Assembly (NCBI GenBank): GCA_027858965.1
Contig: JAQIBS010000193.1
Span: forward strand, 21,843-85,842
Direction of reading: 5' to 3'
DNA from: Kiritimatiellia bacterium
GTDB taxonomy: Bacteria; Verrucomicrobiota; Kiritimatiellia; RFP12; UBA1067
Length of the DNA stretch: 64,000 bases
In this document: piece by piece, positions 45,030 to 53,268 of the stretch
How the letters are laid out: each line of letters opens with the position of its first letter
Numbering within the stretch: position 1 is the stretch's first letter
The notes under the pieces: model-generated
Seen by the model: only the letters and a program-made list of their open reading frames with translations
Told to the model about the DNA's origin: nothing
The model's database searches: none
Program-made: the position numbers and the translations under genes

Positions 45030-46612
45030 GTGTGTTTAATCTGAAACTTGTGTGGTTCCCGTTACTCTGTACAGCGTTGTGCGCTGTTCCGGTTTGGGCT
45101 GTCGAATCTAATGAGGTTGTTGTTGCCAACATCGCAACGCGTGGGTTTGATGTCTTTTTGCGAACTTTCGAGCCCCCGGCGGATAGTCAGCTGGAGATCT
45201 TCTGTGATGCGGAAGGCACGGTGCCTGCCACTGATCTCACCTTCGAACGGCAGCCGTTGTTAACCGGTCTGACGCTTGGAGATGATTACGAACGTCGCTG
45301 TGCTGACCGTCAGATGCGCCTGGCGATGACCGCAGCAGGCAACTCGCTGTTTCGGGTGGCCAACGCCGAACCTGATACATCGTACTTTATCTGCCTTAGC
45401 TCTGATCAAGTGACCTGGCCTGCCTCAGGACTCTACGAAGTGCAGACGCTTCCGCTGGGTAATTGGCGTGAGACAACTCATCAACAGGTGGTTGATGTGA
45501 ACCGGCCTGGTGATGGCTGGGTTGGAACTATCACTGCTGCGGGCGCGTATGCACCTTTGCTGGCTGTGTGTGGCGATGGCACTCCGACTAACTCAAGCTT
45601 CTTCTTCAATCTGGCTGATCTGGTCGATCCCTCGGGGTTGCCCTTTACGCCTGCTGAAGGGGCGCCGCTTGATTTTCGTCTCTACGGGAGTTCCGGCTCT
45701 AAGATGACGCAGCGTACAATCCTCTATACATCGCCTGCAGCCAACGATGCCTCTGTTGCCGCTTTGAGCACGGAGGATGCTCCTCTCCTGCGTCTGGTAA
45801 TCGCCTCTGCGGTGGCAGCGGTCTGTGACCCCTCGGCTGGAGAGCACTTCTATTTCAGCGGCGAAGATATCACCTGCCGTATTGCGGAAATTGTTGTTAC
45901 TCAGGGAGACAGTCAGTTTGTGGGCTATGGCTGGACGGGTTCGGGTGACATCCCCCTAAATGGAAGGACAACGACATTCTCGTTTTCGTTACAATCCGAC
46001 TCGCAGATTGCCTGGCGTTGGCGCACTAATCTATGGGTAGAGGTCTTAGCTGATCACGGTGTGGTGGATTTGGCTAGCGGATGGTATCGTTCCGGTTCGG
46101 AAGTAACCGCCAGTGTTGCTCCTGATGCTGAATGGCTCTTTCGCGAATGGTCTGGTTTGACCAGCGGAATAGATTCACATAGTACTTTTACGGTAGCGAA
46201 TCCGGGGCAGCTCGTTGCAACTTTTGATCCTGTTCTGGTTCCCGACAGCGGTGGAATGCCTGAGTGGTGGCTCACTCTGGCAGGACTTGCTGGAGCAGAT
46301 CGTGCACTGGAGGCTGACCCTGATAACGACGGAATGAGCAATCTGCGGGAGTGGCAGGCTGACACATCACCGACTAACACGCTTTCAGATCTGCGCATTA
46401 CCGCCCTGACCAGAGAGAATAGCGGGGTGAATCTGACCTGGCGAGGCGGGCGTGAAGCTAAGCAGATTGTCGAAATGTTAGAGGGTGATCTGAAAACAGG
46501 TAACTGGCATCCTATTTCCACCAATCTGCCTCCAACCGCGACTGTCGGCTCTTGTACAGTCGAACTGGAAGGTAAACCGGCTGTATTTTTCAGGATCAAG
46601 GCTGAACGTTGA
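45026..46612 (+). CDS. Exported protein with InlB-type repeat and calcium-loop C-terminus
   Basis: 528 residues with a signal peptide (LVWFPLLCTALCAVPVWA). The first ~330 residues are beta-rich and not recognised. A divergent InlB B-repeat-like domain follows (~335-397: VDLASGWYRSGSEVTASVAPD and FREWSGLTSG). After MPEWWLTLAGL comes a calcium-type loop DPDNDGMSNLREWQADTSPTN (~431-451), then a short beta domain ending VFFRIKAER. The same type of ending (D-x-D-x-DG, W-x-E, later a W-x-P / F-R-V strand) closes the last protein of this operon, suggesting a shared C-terminal surface or sorting domain. Overlaps the preceding gene by four bases. Confidence 0.78.
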   Translation: MSVFNLKLVWFPLLCTALCAVPVWAVESNEVVVANIATRGFDVFLRTFEPPADSQLEIFCDAEGTVPATDLTFERQPLLTGLTLGDDYERRCADRQMRLAMTAAGNSLFRVANAEPDTSYFICLSSDQVTWPASGLYEVQTLPLGNWRETTHQQVVDVNRPGDGWVGTITAAGAYAPLLAVCGDGTPTNSSFFFNLADLVDPSGLPFTPAEGAPLDFRLYGSSGSKMTQRTILYTSPAANDASVAALSTEDAPLLRLVIASAVAAVCDPSAGEHFYFSGEDITCRIAEIVVTQGDSQFVGYGWTGSGDIPLNGRTTTFSFSLQSDSQIAWRWRTNLWVEVLADHGVVDLASGWYRSGSEVTASVAPDAEWLFREWSGLTSGIDSHSTFTVANPGQLVATFDPVLVPDSGGMPEWWLTLAGLAGADRALEADPDNDGMSNLREWQADTSPTNTLSDLRITALTRENSGVNLTWRGGREAKQIVEMLEGDLKTGNWHPISTNLPPTATVGSCTVELEGKPAVFFRIKAER

Positions 46613-46620
46613 GAACTATT

Positions 46621-47601
46621 ATGGTAAAAAGATTCGCCATAACCGCATGTGTACTAGTTGTGCTTTTTGCGCATCTTTCAGTTGCTACGGCTGCGCTGGT
46701 GTGTGATGTACCAAAGTTTGATTTTGGTTGTCGCACCAGTACTGACGGGGGCTATTCACATACGTTTGAAATTTGTAATACAGGTGCTGAGTCGGTTGAG
46801 ATTAAGGCATTACGCTCGTCGTGTGACTGTCTCACAGCCGAGATGGAGCGTAAAACACTGGCTCCTCATCAGCGTGCCGTGATCGATACTCATCTCATTT
46901 TTGAAGGACTCTCAGGATTACAGACTCGTGTTCTGCATCTGGCCTATTGTGATTACAAAACGCCTGGTGCACCGTTGCAGGTGCTTTCACTCTCTCTTTC
47001 GGGCTTTGTGTTAACTCCGGTTCTGTGCGAGCCAGCCATCCTTGATCTGGGGGTTGTGCTGCCAGGCTGTGTGGCAACAGGCAGTGTAAGGTTGCTCTCT
47101 GGATCGGCAGGACCGTTTGCTCTGTGTGCCGTGGGCCTAGACAGCACACAGAACATTGCTGAGTATACTCCCCGTCTTGCTGCGACAAACCACGTTCTCT
47201 CTCTTTCAATTCACCCGCCTGCCCGCAACGGTATTTTTGCGGGAAAGGCCCTCGTGACAACCAGCTTGCCTGAATGTCCTCAGCTTGTCCTGTCGTATCG
47301 TGGGCAGGTTGCACCTCTAATTGAGGCGAGTCCGTCGATGATTATTGCCCGTGCCAAGGCAGCTTTGGATGTTCATATTGCATTTAGATCGATGCATGAA
47401 ATACCGTTTCGTGTATTATCCGCAACCGCCACTGATCCGCGCATCCGGACTGTGATACAGGTTGCAGCGGGCAATACCACTGTGCATGTCACTTCGCTCA
47501 TTGCGGGCTCTTCTCTGGTCGACGAGTTGGTGCGTGTCACTACGGATAATCCTGTTTGTCATGTTATCGAGATACCTGTGTGCTGTTCATATCAACGCTG
47601 A
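46621..47601 (+). CDS. Exported DUF1573-like protein
   Basis: 326 residues. The ATG at 46621 is preferred over a TTG at 46609 that overlaps the previous stop. A signal segment (VLVVLFAHLSVATAA) is followed by FDFGCRTSTDGGYSHTFEICNTGAESVEIKALRSSCDC, the DUF1573/ASPM-SPD2-like Ig pattern, with Cys 68 and 70 in SSCDC. A second Ig-like domain (~130-230) and a third (~235-326) follow. DUF1573 proteins are common in Bacteroidetes and PVC bacteria, usually exported; their role is not established. Lies nine bases after the previous stop in the same operon. Confidence 0.82.
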   Translation: MVKRFAITACVLVVLFAHLSVATAALVCDVPKFDFGCRTSTDGGYSHTFEICNTGAESVEIKALRSSCDCLTAEMERKTLAPHQRAVIDTHLIFEGLSGLQTRVLHLAYCDYKTPGAPLQVLSLSLSGFVLTPVLCEPAILDLGVVLPGCVATGSVRLLSGSAGPFALCAVGLDSTQNIAEYTPRLAATNHVLSLSIHPPARNGIFAGKALVTTSLPECPQLVLSYRGQVAPLIEASPSMIIARAKAALDVHIAFRSMHEIPFRVLSATATDPRIRTVIQVAAGNTTVHVTSLIAGSSLVDELVRVTTDNPVCHVIEIPVCCSYQR

Positions 47602-47625
47602 TCAGATGTTGCAAGGAGTAAAAGA

Positions 47626-50322
47626 ATGAAAAATAAATTGTCTTGGATTTCACTGCTGGTGGTCTGCTGTTCCTTTGGGTTAACCTTGCCATTGGCAGCG
47701 GTTAACATTGTTTCAAATACAACCAGCCACGTCACTTACCCAACGATTACAGAGGCTTTGGCTGCGTTGGATGCTGATGGACAGACGCTGTCCATCTCCC
47801 CTGGAGTATATACAGAGCCGGAACTTAAATTCTCCTGGGCTGTCACTCTGAAGGGCAGCGATGCGGCAACTACAATTATTCAACCAGCGGCTACGCTGGA
47901 AAGTTCCGTTTCTCGTGCAGCGAAGGTCTGGATTGCAGCAGAGTTTAATGTGACACTTCCCGTCGTTTTTGAAGGATTGACATTGCGCCATGGCCGTGCT
48001 GCCGGCAACGGGGGGGCATTGTTCGTGGAGGAGGGGACCGTGATTGTCCGCGATTGTGTTGTCTCTCAAAATGCAGCGACCGGTGCTGGCGGTGGCCTTT
48101 ACTGCACCCCGGGGTCAGGGGCATCTCTGACGATTGAAGAGACATTGTTCATTGCAAATTCGGCAGGAGGTATGGGAGGGGGTGCCATGCACTCCATTTG
48201 TTCGCTCTGTACCTTTGACAGCAATACGGCGTCCCATGGCGGTGCTGTTGCTGAATCTGTTCTGAGCGGTTGCACTATCAGCAATAACAGCTCAGCCCAG
48301 CAGGGCGGTGGAATTTATGGAGGCTCGGCCATTCGTTGTGAGGTGACTGGTAATACATCTCTCTATGGGGGAGGTGCAGCTGTCGCAGCACTTGCTAACG
48401 CTTTGGTTGTGAGTAATACAGCCAGCCAGAATGGGGGCGGACTCTATCTTGGATCGCTGACCAATTGCACGGTTGTGGGTAATAGTGCTGCAACTGCGGG
48501 TGGCGGGGTGTTCGGAGGTGTGGCTGTTAATTCGCTTTTTGATAATAATGAGGCAGCCATGAACAGTGATTATGATAACAGTGCGCTGTTGACCTATTGC
48601 CGCGCGCAACCTCTTGCACCTGGAGTTGGCAATCTGATGGCATTGCCGCAATTCAGCGATGCCGCGGCCGGCAATTATCGACTGCTGCCGAATTCACTTT
48701 GTGTTGATGCGGGCTTATCTGCGGCAGCTCCGTTGGGAAGCGATCTGCAGGGACAGTTGCGTGTTCAGGGTGTTGCTGTTGATTTGGGTGCCTATGAACA
48801 GCTCCCCGCCTCTGTCGTGGGAATGCCGGTTTTTACGCCTCTGTCCAATACTTTTTTTACAGAACCAATGCTGGTGACGATTACATGTCCTACGGATGGG
48901 GCGGTGATCCGTTACACCCTTGACGGTTCTGAACCAACGTTATCCAGTACGCTCTATAACGAACCTTTTGCTGTGACGCAGAGTACTACCGTAAAGGCGA
49001 TCGCATTAAAAGACGGTATGGTTGACAGCGTGATTGCGACTGCGATTTATGTGTGGCGCGCTCGCGTGGAAACTCCTGTGATCGGACCTGCTTCAGGGAC
49101 GACTTTCAGTGAGCCTCTGGCTGTGTCAATCATCTGTGCAACAGAAGGCGCGGCAATACGTTATACTTTGGACGGTTCTGCTCCAACAATATCCAGTACT
49201 CTTTACACAGGGGTTGTTGCTCTCGTGCAGAGTACGACTGTTATGGCTTGCGCATTTAAGGGTGGCATGGCCGATAGTTTTGTAGCTACGGCAGACTATG
49301 CTCGTTTGGCAAAAGTAGGAGCACCTATCATAGTTCCAGTATCGGGTGTGCTTTTTACTAATGAACTTGAAGTGACAATTAGCTGCCCTACCAATGGTGC
49401 CTCTATTCACTATACTCTTGACGGGAGTGATCCGACCATTGCCAGTATGAATTATACGGTGCCGATTACGCTTACGCAGAGTTTAACGCTCAAGGCGCGC
49501 GCTTTCAAAGCGGGTATGGTGGACAGCGAAATAACGGCAGCGACATACACACGTGCCGTGACCCTGAGTGATGCTGTGGGTACGCCAGCGCTAACATTTA
49601 CGAGCGGTGGGGATGCCCCCTGGTTCGTACAGAGTAATGAAGCCCATTCAGGTCTTCATGCCGTGCAAAGCGGCGCGATCAGTCACTACCAGAGTTCCTG
49701 GACCGAAACCTTTGTCAGCGGTGCCGGTACGCTTGGCTTCTGGTGGAAGGTATCGTGTGAAGATGCGCTAAACGATGATTGGGACTATGTCATGGTGGCT
49801 GTCGACGGTATTGAGCGCATGCGGCTTGACGGTGAGAGTGGCTGGACTGAGGTTGAGCTGGAGCTGGATGCGGGTACGCACACAGTGCGTTGGAGTTATA
49901 TAAAAGACCGTATCGTCAGTGAAGGTAGTGACTGCGCCTGGCTGGATACTGTGGTTTGGGGACCGATGGGCTCTCAGACGCAGAATTCGCCGGTAGCTGT
50001 GCCGTATGCCTGGCTGGATGAGTTTAATCTTCCGGTAGGAGATGATTATGAAGTAGCAGCTATGGATGATGCCGATGACGACGGTTTTGCAGCTTGGCAG
50101 GAGTATGTTGCCGGGACTTGTCCGACCAACCGCAACTCTGTATTTCTGACATCCATCTGTATGGAAAACGATGTGCCTATTATTAGCTGGATACCCGATA
50201 TGGGGATGGATCGTGAATATACCATCCTTGGTAAAGAGCTGTTGAGTGATGCGGCATGGACAACACCGACAAATTCAGCCAGCCGCTATTTCCGTGTGGA
50301 TATCTCTCTGCCATTCCCTTAA
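47626..50322 (+). CDS. Exported beta-helix protein with chitobiase-like domains
   Basis: 898 residues; a compact relative of the giant protein. Start 47626 has AAGGAG upstream; signal peptide up to about residue 24. Right-handed beta-helix (~25-390) with turns such as GGALFVEEGTVIVRDCVVSQN, GGGLYLGSLTNCTVVGNSA and the closing LCVDAGLSAAA-DLGAYEQ phrase. Three chitobiase/hexosaminidase-C-terminal-like domains follow (~399-480, 482-563, 565-645), each with RYTLDGSEPT-type phrases. Then a jelly-roll domain (~646-785: GAGTLGFWWKVSCED, GTHTVRWSY) of the kind that recurs three times in the giant. The C-terminus (~795-898) has the calcium loop DADDDGFAAWQEYVAGTCPTN, then TILGKELLSDAAW and YFRVDI. 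Last gene of the operon. Confidence 0.88.
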   Translation: MKNKLSWISLLVVCCSFGLTLPLAAVNIVSNTTSHVTYPTITEALAALDADGQTLSISPGVYTEPELKFSWAVTLKGSDAATTIIQPAATLESSVSRAAKVWIAAEFNVTLPVVFEGLTLRHGRAAGNGGALFVEEGTVIVRDCVVSQNAATGAGGGLYCTPGSGASLTIEETLFIANSAGGMGGGAMHSICSLCTFDSNTASHGGAVAESVLSGCTISNNSSAQQGGGIYGGSAIRCEVTGNTSLYGGGAAVAALANALVVSNTASQNGGGLYLGSLTNCTVVGNSAATAGGGVFGGVAVNSLFDNNEAAMNSDYDNSALLTYCRAQPLAPGVGNLMALPQFSDAAAGNYRLLPNSLCVDAGLSAAAPLGSDLQGQLRVQGVAVDLGAYEQLPASVVGMPVFTPLSNTFFTEPMLVTITCPTDGAVIRYTLDGSEPTLSSTLYNEPFAVTQSTTVKAIALKDGMVDSVIATAIYVWRARVETPVIGPASGTTFSEPLAVSIICATEGAAIRYTLDGSAPTISSTLYTGVVALVQSTTVMACAFKGGMADSFVATADYARLAKVGAPIIVPVSGVLFTNELEVTISCPTNGASIHYTLDGSDPTIASMNYTVPITLTQSLTLKARAFKAGMVDSEITAATYTRAVTLSDAVGTPALTFTSGGDAPWFVQSNEAHSGLHAVQSGAISHYQSSWTETFVSGAGTLGFWWKVSCEDALNDDWDYVMVAVDGIERMRLDGESGWTEVELELDAGTHTVRWSYIKDRIVSEGSDCAWLDTVVWGPMGSQTQNSPVAVPYAWLDEFNLPVGDDYEVAAMDDADDDGFAAWQEYVAGTCPTNRNSVFLTSICMENDVPIISWIPDMGMDREYTILGKELLSDAAWTTPTNSASRYFRVDISLPFP

Positions 50323-50349
50323 GCTTGTAAAGATTATTACTCTCCTCGC

Positions 50350-50378
50350 TTGACTAACATCATTAAATAAATTATTAT
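50350..50378 (+). promoter_or_regulatory. Sigma-70-type promoter of rpoN
   Basis: TTGACT (50350-50355), 17-base spacer, TATTAT (50373-50378). Predicted leader about 65 bases. A second isolated TATAAT at 50425-50430 lacks a -35 box. Confidence 0.75.
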
Positions 50379-50450
50379 AGCACTCAATTTCAAACTGGTA
50401 CGCTTCATGCTTATGCCTTGTGTTTATAATTTTATTTAAAGTGATTTACG

Positions 50451-51896
50451 ATGGTTGGACCTTTAATAACTATGAGTCAGCAGCAGCGTCAAATAATGAC
50501 GCTTGCCCCGCAATTACGGCAGTCTTTAGACATGTTACAGATGCCTGTGCTCGAGTTGCGTGCCTCGATCTTAAAGGAGATGGAGCAGAATCCAACTATT
50601 GACGGGATTAATGATCCGAACGAAATTCTGATTTCCGATGAAGAGCCTATTGTTGAAGAGAAGCATGTTGCCGATGAAGCATTGAATGCCGATCCAGATG
50701 TGGATACGATATTACGTCAGGATGATGAGTGGCGTGACTATTTTATGAAGGGCATGGAGAATGCGAGCAGCAATGATGATGCTGATGAAAAGAGGCAATA
50801 TCTGCTTGATTCTATTAAGAAGGAGCCATCTATGCAAGAGCATCTGCTGGAGCAGTTGACTCTTGTAGATTTATCAGCGAGTGAACGTGAGATGGCTGTG
50901 ATGTTAATTGGCAACATCGGGAAAGATGGCTATTTTGCCGGCAGTCTGCCGGATCTGTCTATGATTTCGGGTATGAGTGAGAATGAGATCATAAGGGTTT
51001 TGGGGGTTGTGCAGGGTTTTGACCCGCCTGGAATTGGTGCTACATGCCTACGTGAATGTCTGATGGTTCAGCTGGATCTTGTTGAGGACTCTCCCTGGGA
51101 GGATGAGGCGCGGCTACTTATAGATAGATACCTGCCCAAGCTTGCCTCTCATGATGAAAAATTCCTCTGTCATGCACTTTCGCTTGATCGTGATGAGCTT
51201 CCGCACGTTATCAAGTTGATCCGTTCTTTCAATCCCCGGCCGGGGCTGCAATTTGAGAGTAATGATACTGAATATGTTAAGCCAGAGGTCTTTGTTATAA
51301 AGAAAGAGGGCAAGTATGTGGCTGAGGTTGATAGTCGGCAGCTGCCGTTTATACGTATCAGCAGACACTATCGTCGCCTTTTGGAGGATAAAAATGTTGC
51401 AGCTGAGACAAAGTCATATGTACGTGAGCGTATTAGGGCTGGCGCATTTTTAATCCGAAGTATCCATCAGCGTCAGGAGACGATTCGTAAAATTGCTCAG
51501 GAGATTGTTGATGCCCAGACGGATTTTCTTGTTCAGGGTATTAAGGGGTTGCATCCAATGACCATGGCGACTGTGGCTGCCAAGGTTGGTGTGCATGAGA
51601 CAACGGTCAGCCGTACTGTAGCCAATAAATATATGAAGACACCTGTAGGTGTGTTTGAGATGAAGTATTTCTTTACCCCGGGTCTCACAACTAAAGATGG
51701 TTCAACGATCTCAAATAAGTCGGTGCAGGATATAATCTATCATCTGGTTAACCAGGAGGACCCTGCCGCGCCTCTCTCAGACCAGGCGATTGAGGCAGAG
51801 TTGAAAGAGCAGGGAATCAATGTTGCCCGTCGCACAATCTCAAAGTATCGCGGTATTCTCAGGATTCCGGCATCGCATAGGCGTAGGATTAAGTGA
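50451..51896 (+). CDS. rpoN: RNA polymerase sigma-54 factor
   Basis: 481 residues. Region I is present at the N-terminus (MTLAPQLRQSLDMLQMPVLELRASI, then EMEQNP), which holds polymerase silent until an AAA+ activator acts. An acidic region II follows (~50-110), then the core-binding region. The DNA-binding part has a helix-turn-helix (TMATVAAKVGVHETTVSRTVANKY) recognising the -12 element and the RpoN box ARRTISKYRG at residues 459-468, which reads the -24 element. No activator gene is visible in the window. It is transcribed from its own promoter, directly after the giant-protein operon but in a separate unit. Confidence 0.97.
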   Translation: MVGPLITMSQQQRQIMTLAPQLRQSLDMLQMPVLELRASILKEMEQNPTIDGINDPNEILISDEEPIVEEKHVADEALNADPDVDTILRQDDEWRDYFMKGMENASSNDDADEKRQYLLDSIKKEPSMQEHLLEQLTLVDLSASEREMAVMLIGNIGKDGYFAGSLPDLSMISGMSENEIIRVLGVVQGFDPPGIGATCLRECLMVQLDLVEDSPWEDEARLLIDRYLPKLASHDEKFLCHALSLDRDELPHVIKLIRSFNPRPGLQFESNDTEYVKPEVFVIKKEGKYVAEVDSRQLPFIRISRHYRRLLEDKNVAAETKSYVRERIRAGAFLIRSIHQRQETIRKIAQEIVDAQTDFLVQGIKGLHPMTMATVAAKVGVHETTVSRTVANKYMKTPVGVFEMKYFFTPGLTTKDGSTISNKSVQDIIYHLVNQEDPAAPLSDQAIEAELKEQGINVARRTISKYRGILRIPASHRRRIK

Positions 51897-52076
51897 GGAG
51901 AAGTGCTGAAGTGCGAGAGTTGCAGAGCCGCTTCCTACATGTTCTTCCTATGCAACGCGAAGCGTTGTTGATTAAAGTTGCGGTGCTTAACACACAACCA
52001 GATGTTTAGAGAGACTAGTATACCGTATTACAAAAGCCTAATTTGGTTGCAGCTGAAAGCAAATTTAGTTTTGAAA

Positions 52077-52105
52077 TTGATTTTTAGCAGTGGGTTCAAT
52101 ATACT
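52077..52105 (+). promoter_or_regulatory. Promoter of pheS
   Basis: TTGATT (52077-52082), 17-base spacer, TATACT (52100-52105). Predicted start about 30 bases before the ATG. The preceding spacer also holds a CAACGC-GAA-GCGTTG hairpin at 51953-51967. Confidence 0.7.
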
Positions 52106-52141
52106 GTGGCATTTATTTCAGGTAAAGAAAGAGAAGCGTTT

Positions 52142-53158
52142 ATGACACTCGCAGATTTAGAGAAACAGCAGATCAAGTCGTTGAATGAGGTGGCTGTCGC
52201 AACGGATGCAGCGGCTTTAGAACAGGTCCGGATTCATTATTTAGGTCGGAATGGCGTAGTTCCCGCTGTCATGAAGCAGATGAAGGATGTGGCTCCCGCA
52301 GACCGTCCTGTCTTTGGAAAGAGTGTTAATAAGTGGAGCAACGAACTGAAGCAGGCCCTTGCCGCTAAATCTCAGTTGTTTGATAAACCTAAGAAATCTG
52401 GCAGCGCTTTTGATTACACACTTCCTGGACGCTGGCCGACTGCCGGTAGTAAGCATCCGATTTCACGCGTGATTGAAGAGAGCGCTGCCATCTTTGGTAA
52501 GTTGGGGTTCACCGTTGCCGATGGTCCGGATATTGAGAATAAATTCAACAATTTTACGGCGTTGAATACCCCGGCGCATCATCCCTCTATGAATGAGTCG
52601 GATACATTCTGGCTTGCAGAGGATCAGTTGCTGCGCACCCAGACCTCTCCTGTGCAGATCAGGATGATGACAGAGCATAAACCGCCAGTGCGTATCATTA
52701 CACCTGGCAGGACATACCGCCGTGATACAACTGACGCAACACACAGTGCAAATTTTCATCAGCTTGAGGGATTGTATGTGGATACAAAACCGGTTTCGCT
52801 GGCTGATCTGAAGGCAACGCTGGCTTATTATGCGAAAGAGATGATGGGCTCTGAGGCGGGTGTGCGTTTTCGTCCGCACTTTTTCCCTTTCACTGAACCT
52901 AGTGTGGAGGTTGATTTCTCCTGTCATGTCTGTGCCGGCAAGGGCTGCCGTGTCTGCAAGATGAGTGGCTGGATTGAGATTGCGGGAGCCGGTATGGTTG
53001 ATCCACGGGTATTTGAATTTGTCGGGTATCCTCCTGAAGAGGTCTATGGTTATGCTTTTGGTTTTGGAATTGAACGTATTGCGATGATTAAATATGGAAT
53101 ACCGGATATCAGATGGCTGTATGAGAATGATGTCCGTTTTCTTGAGCAGCTTCGGTAG
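52142..53158 (+). CDS. pheS: Phenylalanyl-tRNA synthetase alpha subunit
   Basis: 338 residues, normal size. Catalytic subunit of the heterotetrameric class II enzyme. The ATG at 52142, preceded by AAGAGAAG, is preferred to an earlier in-frame alternative. An N-terminal coiled coil precedes the catalytic domain. Motif 2 is seen as TYRRDTTDATHSANFHQLEG and motif 3 as GFGIERIAMIKYGIPDIRW. The C-terminal side also has the CHVCAGKGCRVCKMSGWIEI cysteine-rich insertion common in bacterial PheS. pheT follows after a repeat-filled spacer of 110 bases. Confidence 0.97.
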   Translation: MTLADLEKQQIKSLNEVAVATDAAALEQVRIHYLGRNGVVPAVMKQMKDVAPADRPVFGKSVNKWSNELKQALAAKSQLFDKPKKSGSAFDYTLPGRWPTAGSKHPISRVIEESAAIFGKLGFTVADGPDIENKFNNFTALNTPAHHPSMNESDTFWLAEDQLLRTQTSPVQIRMMTEHKPPVRIITPGRTYRRDTTDATHSANFHQLEGLYVDTKPVSLADLKATLAYYAKEMMGSEAGVRFRPHFFPFTEPSVEVDFSCHVCAGKGCRVCKMSGWIEIAGAGMVDPRVFEFVGYPPEEVYGYAFGFGIERIAMIKYGIPDIRWLYENDVRFLEQLR

Positions 53159-53169
53159 AGGAGCTAGGT

Positions 53170-53244
53170 GTCAGGCGTCAGGCGTCAGGCGTCAGGTGTC
53201 AGGTTTGGTGTCTGGTGTCAGTAGGGGCGACACGCATGTCGCCC
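53170..53244 (+). repeat. Heptamer tract and gtagggg palindrome inside the pheS-pheT spacer
   Basis: 53170-53204 holds five 7-base units (gtcaggc x3, gtcaggt x2), followed in register by ttggtgt and ctggtgt up to 53218. At 53221-53244 stands a third copy of the 24-base palindromic element of 20609/20643, here with one mismatch between arms (gacacg versus catgtc). The tract begins 12 bases after the pheS stop and ends 25 bases before pheT. Confidence 0.92.
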
Positions 53245-53268
53245 TAAAAAAGAATTTGAGGCAATAAT

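Noticed and set aside
52008..52030. trp operator
   Set aside because: gactagtatac has one half-site-like ACTAGT but no second half at the right distance, and it lies before pheS, not before trpR or trp genes.
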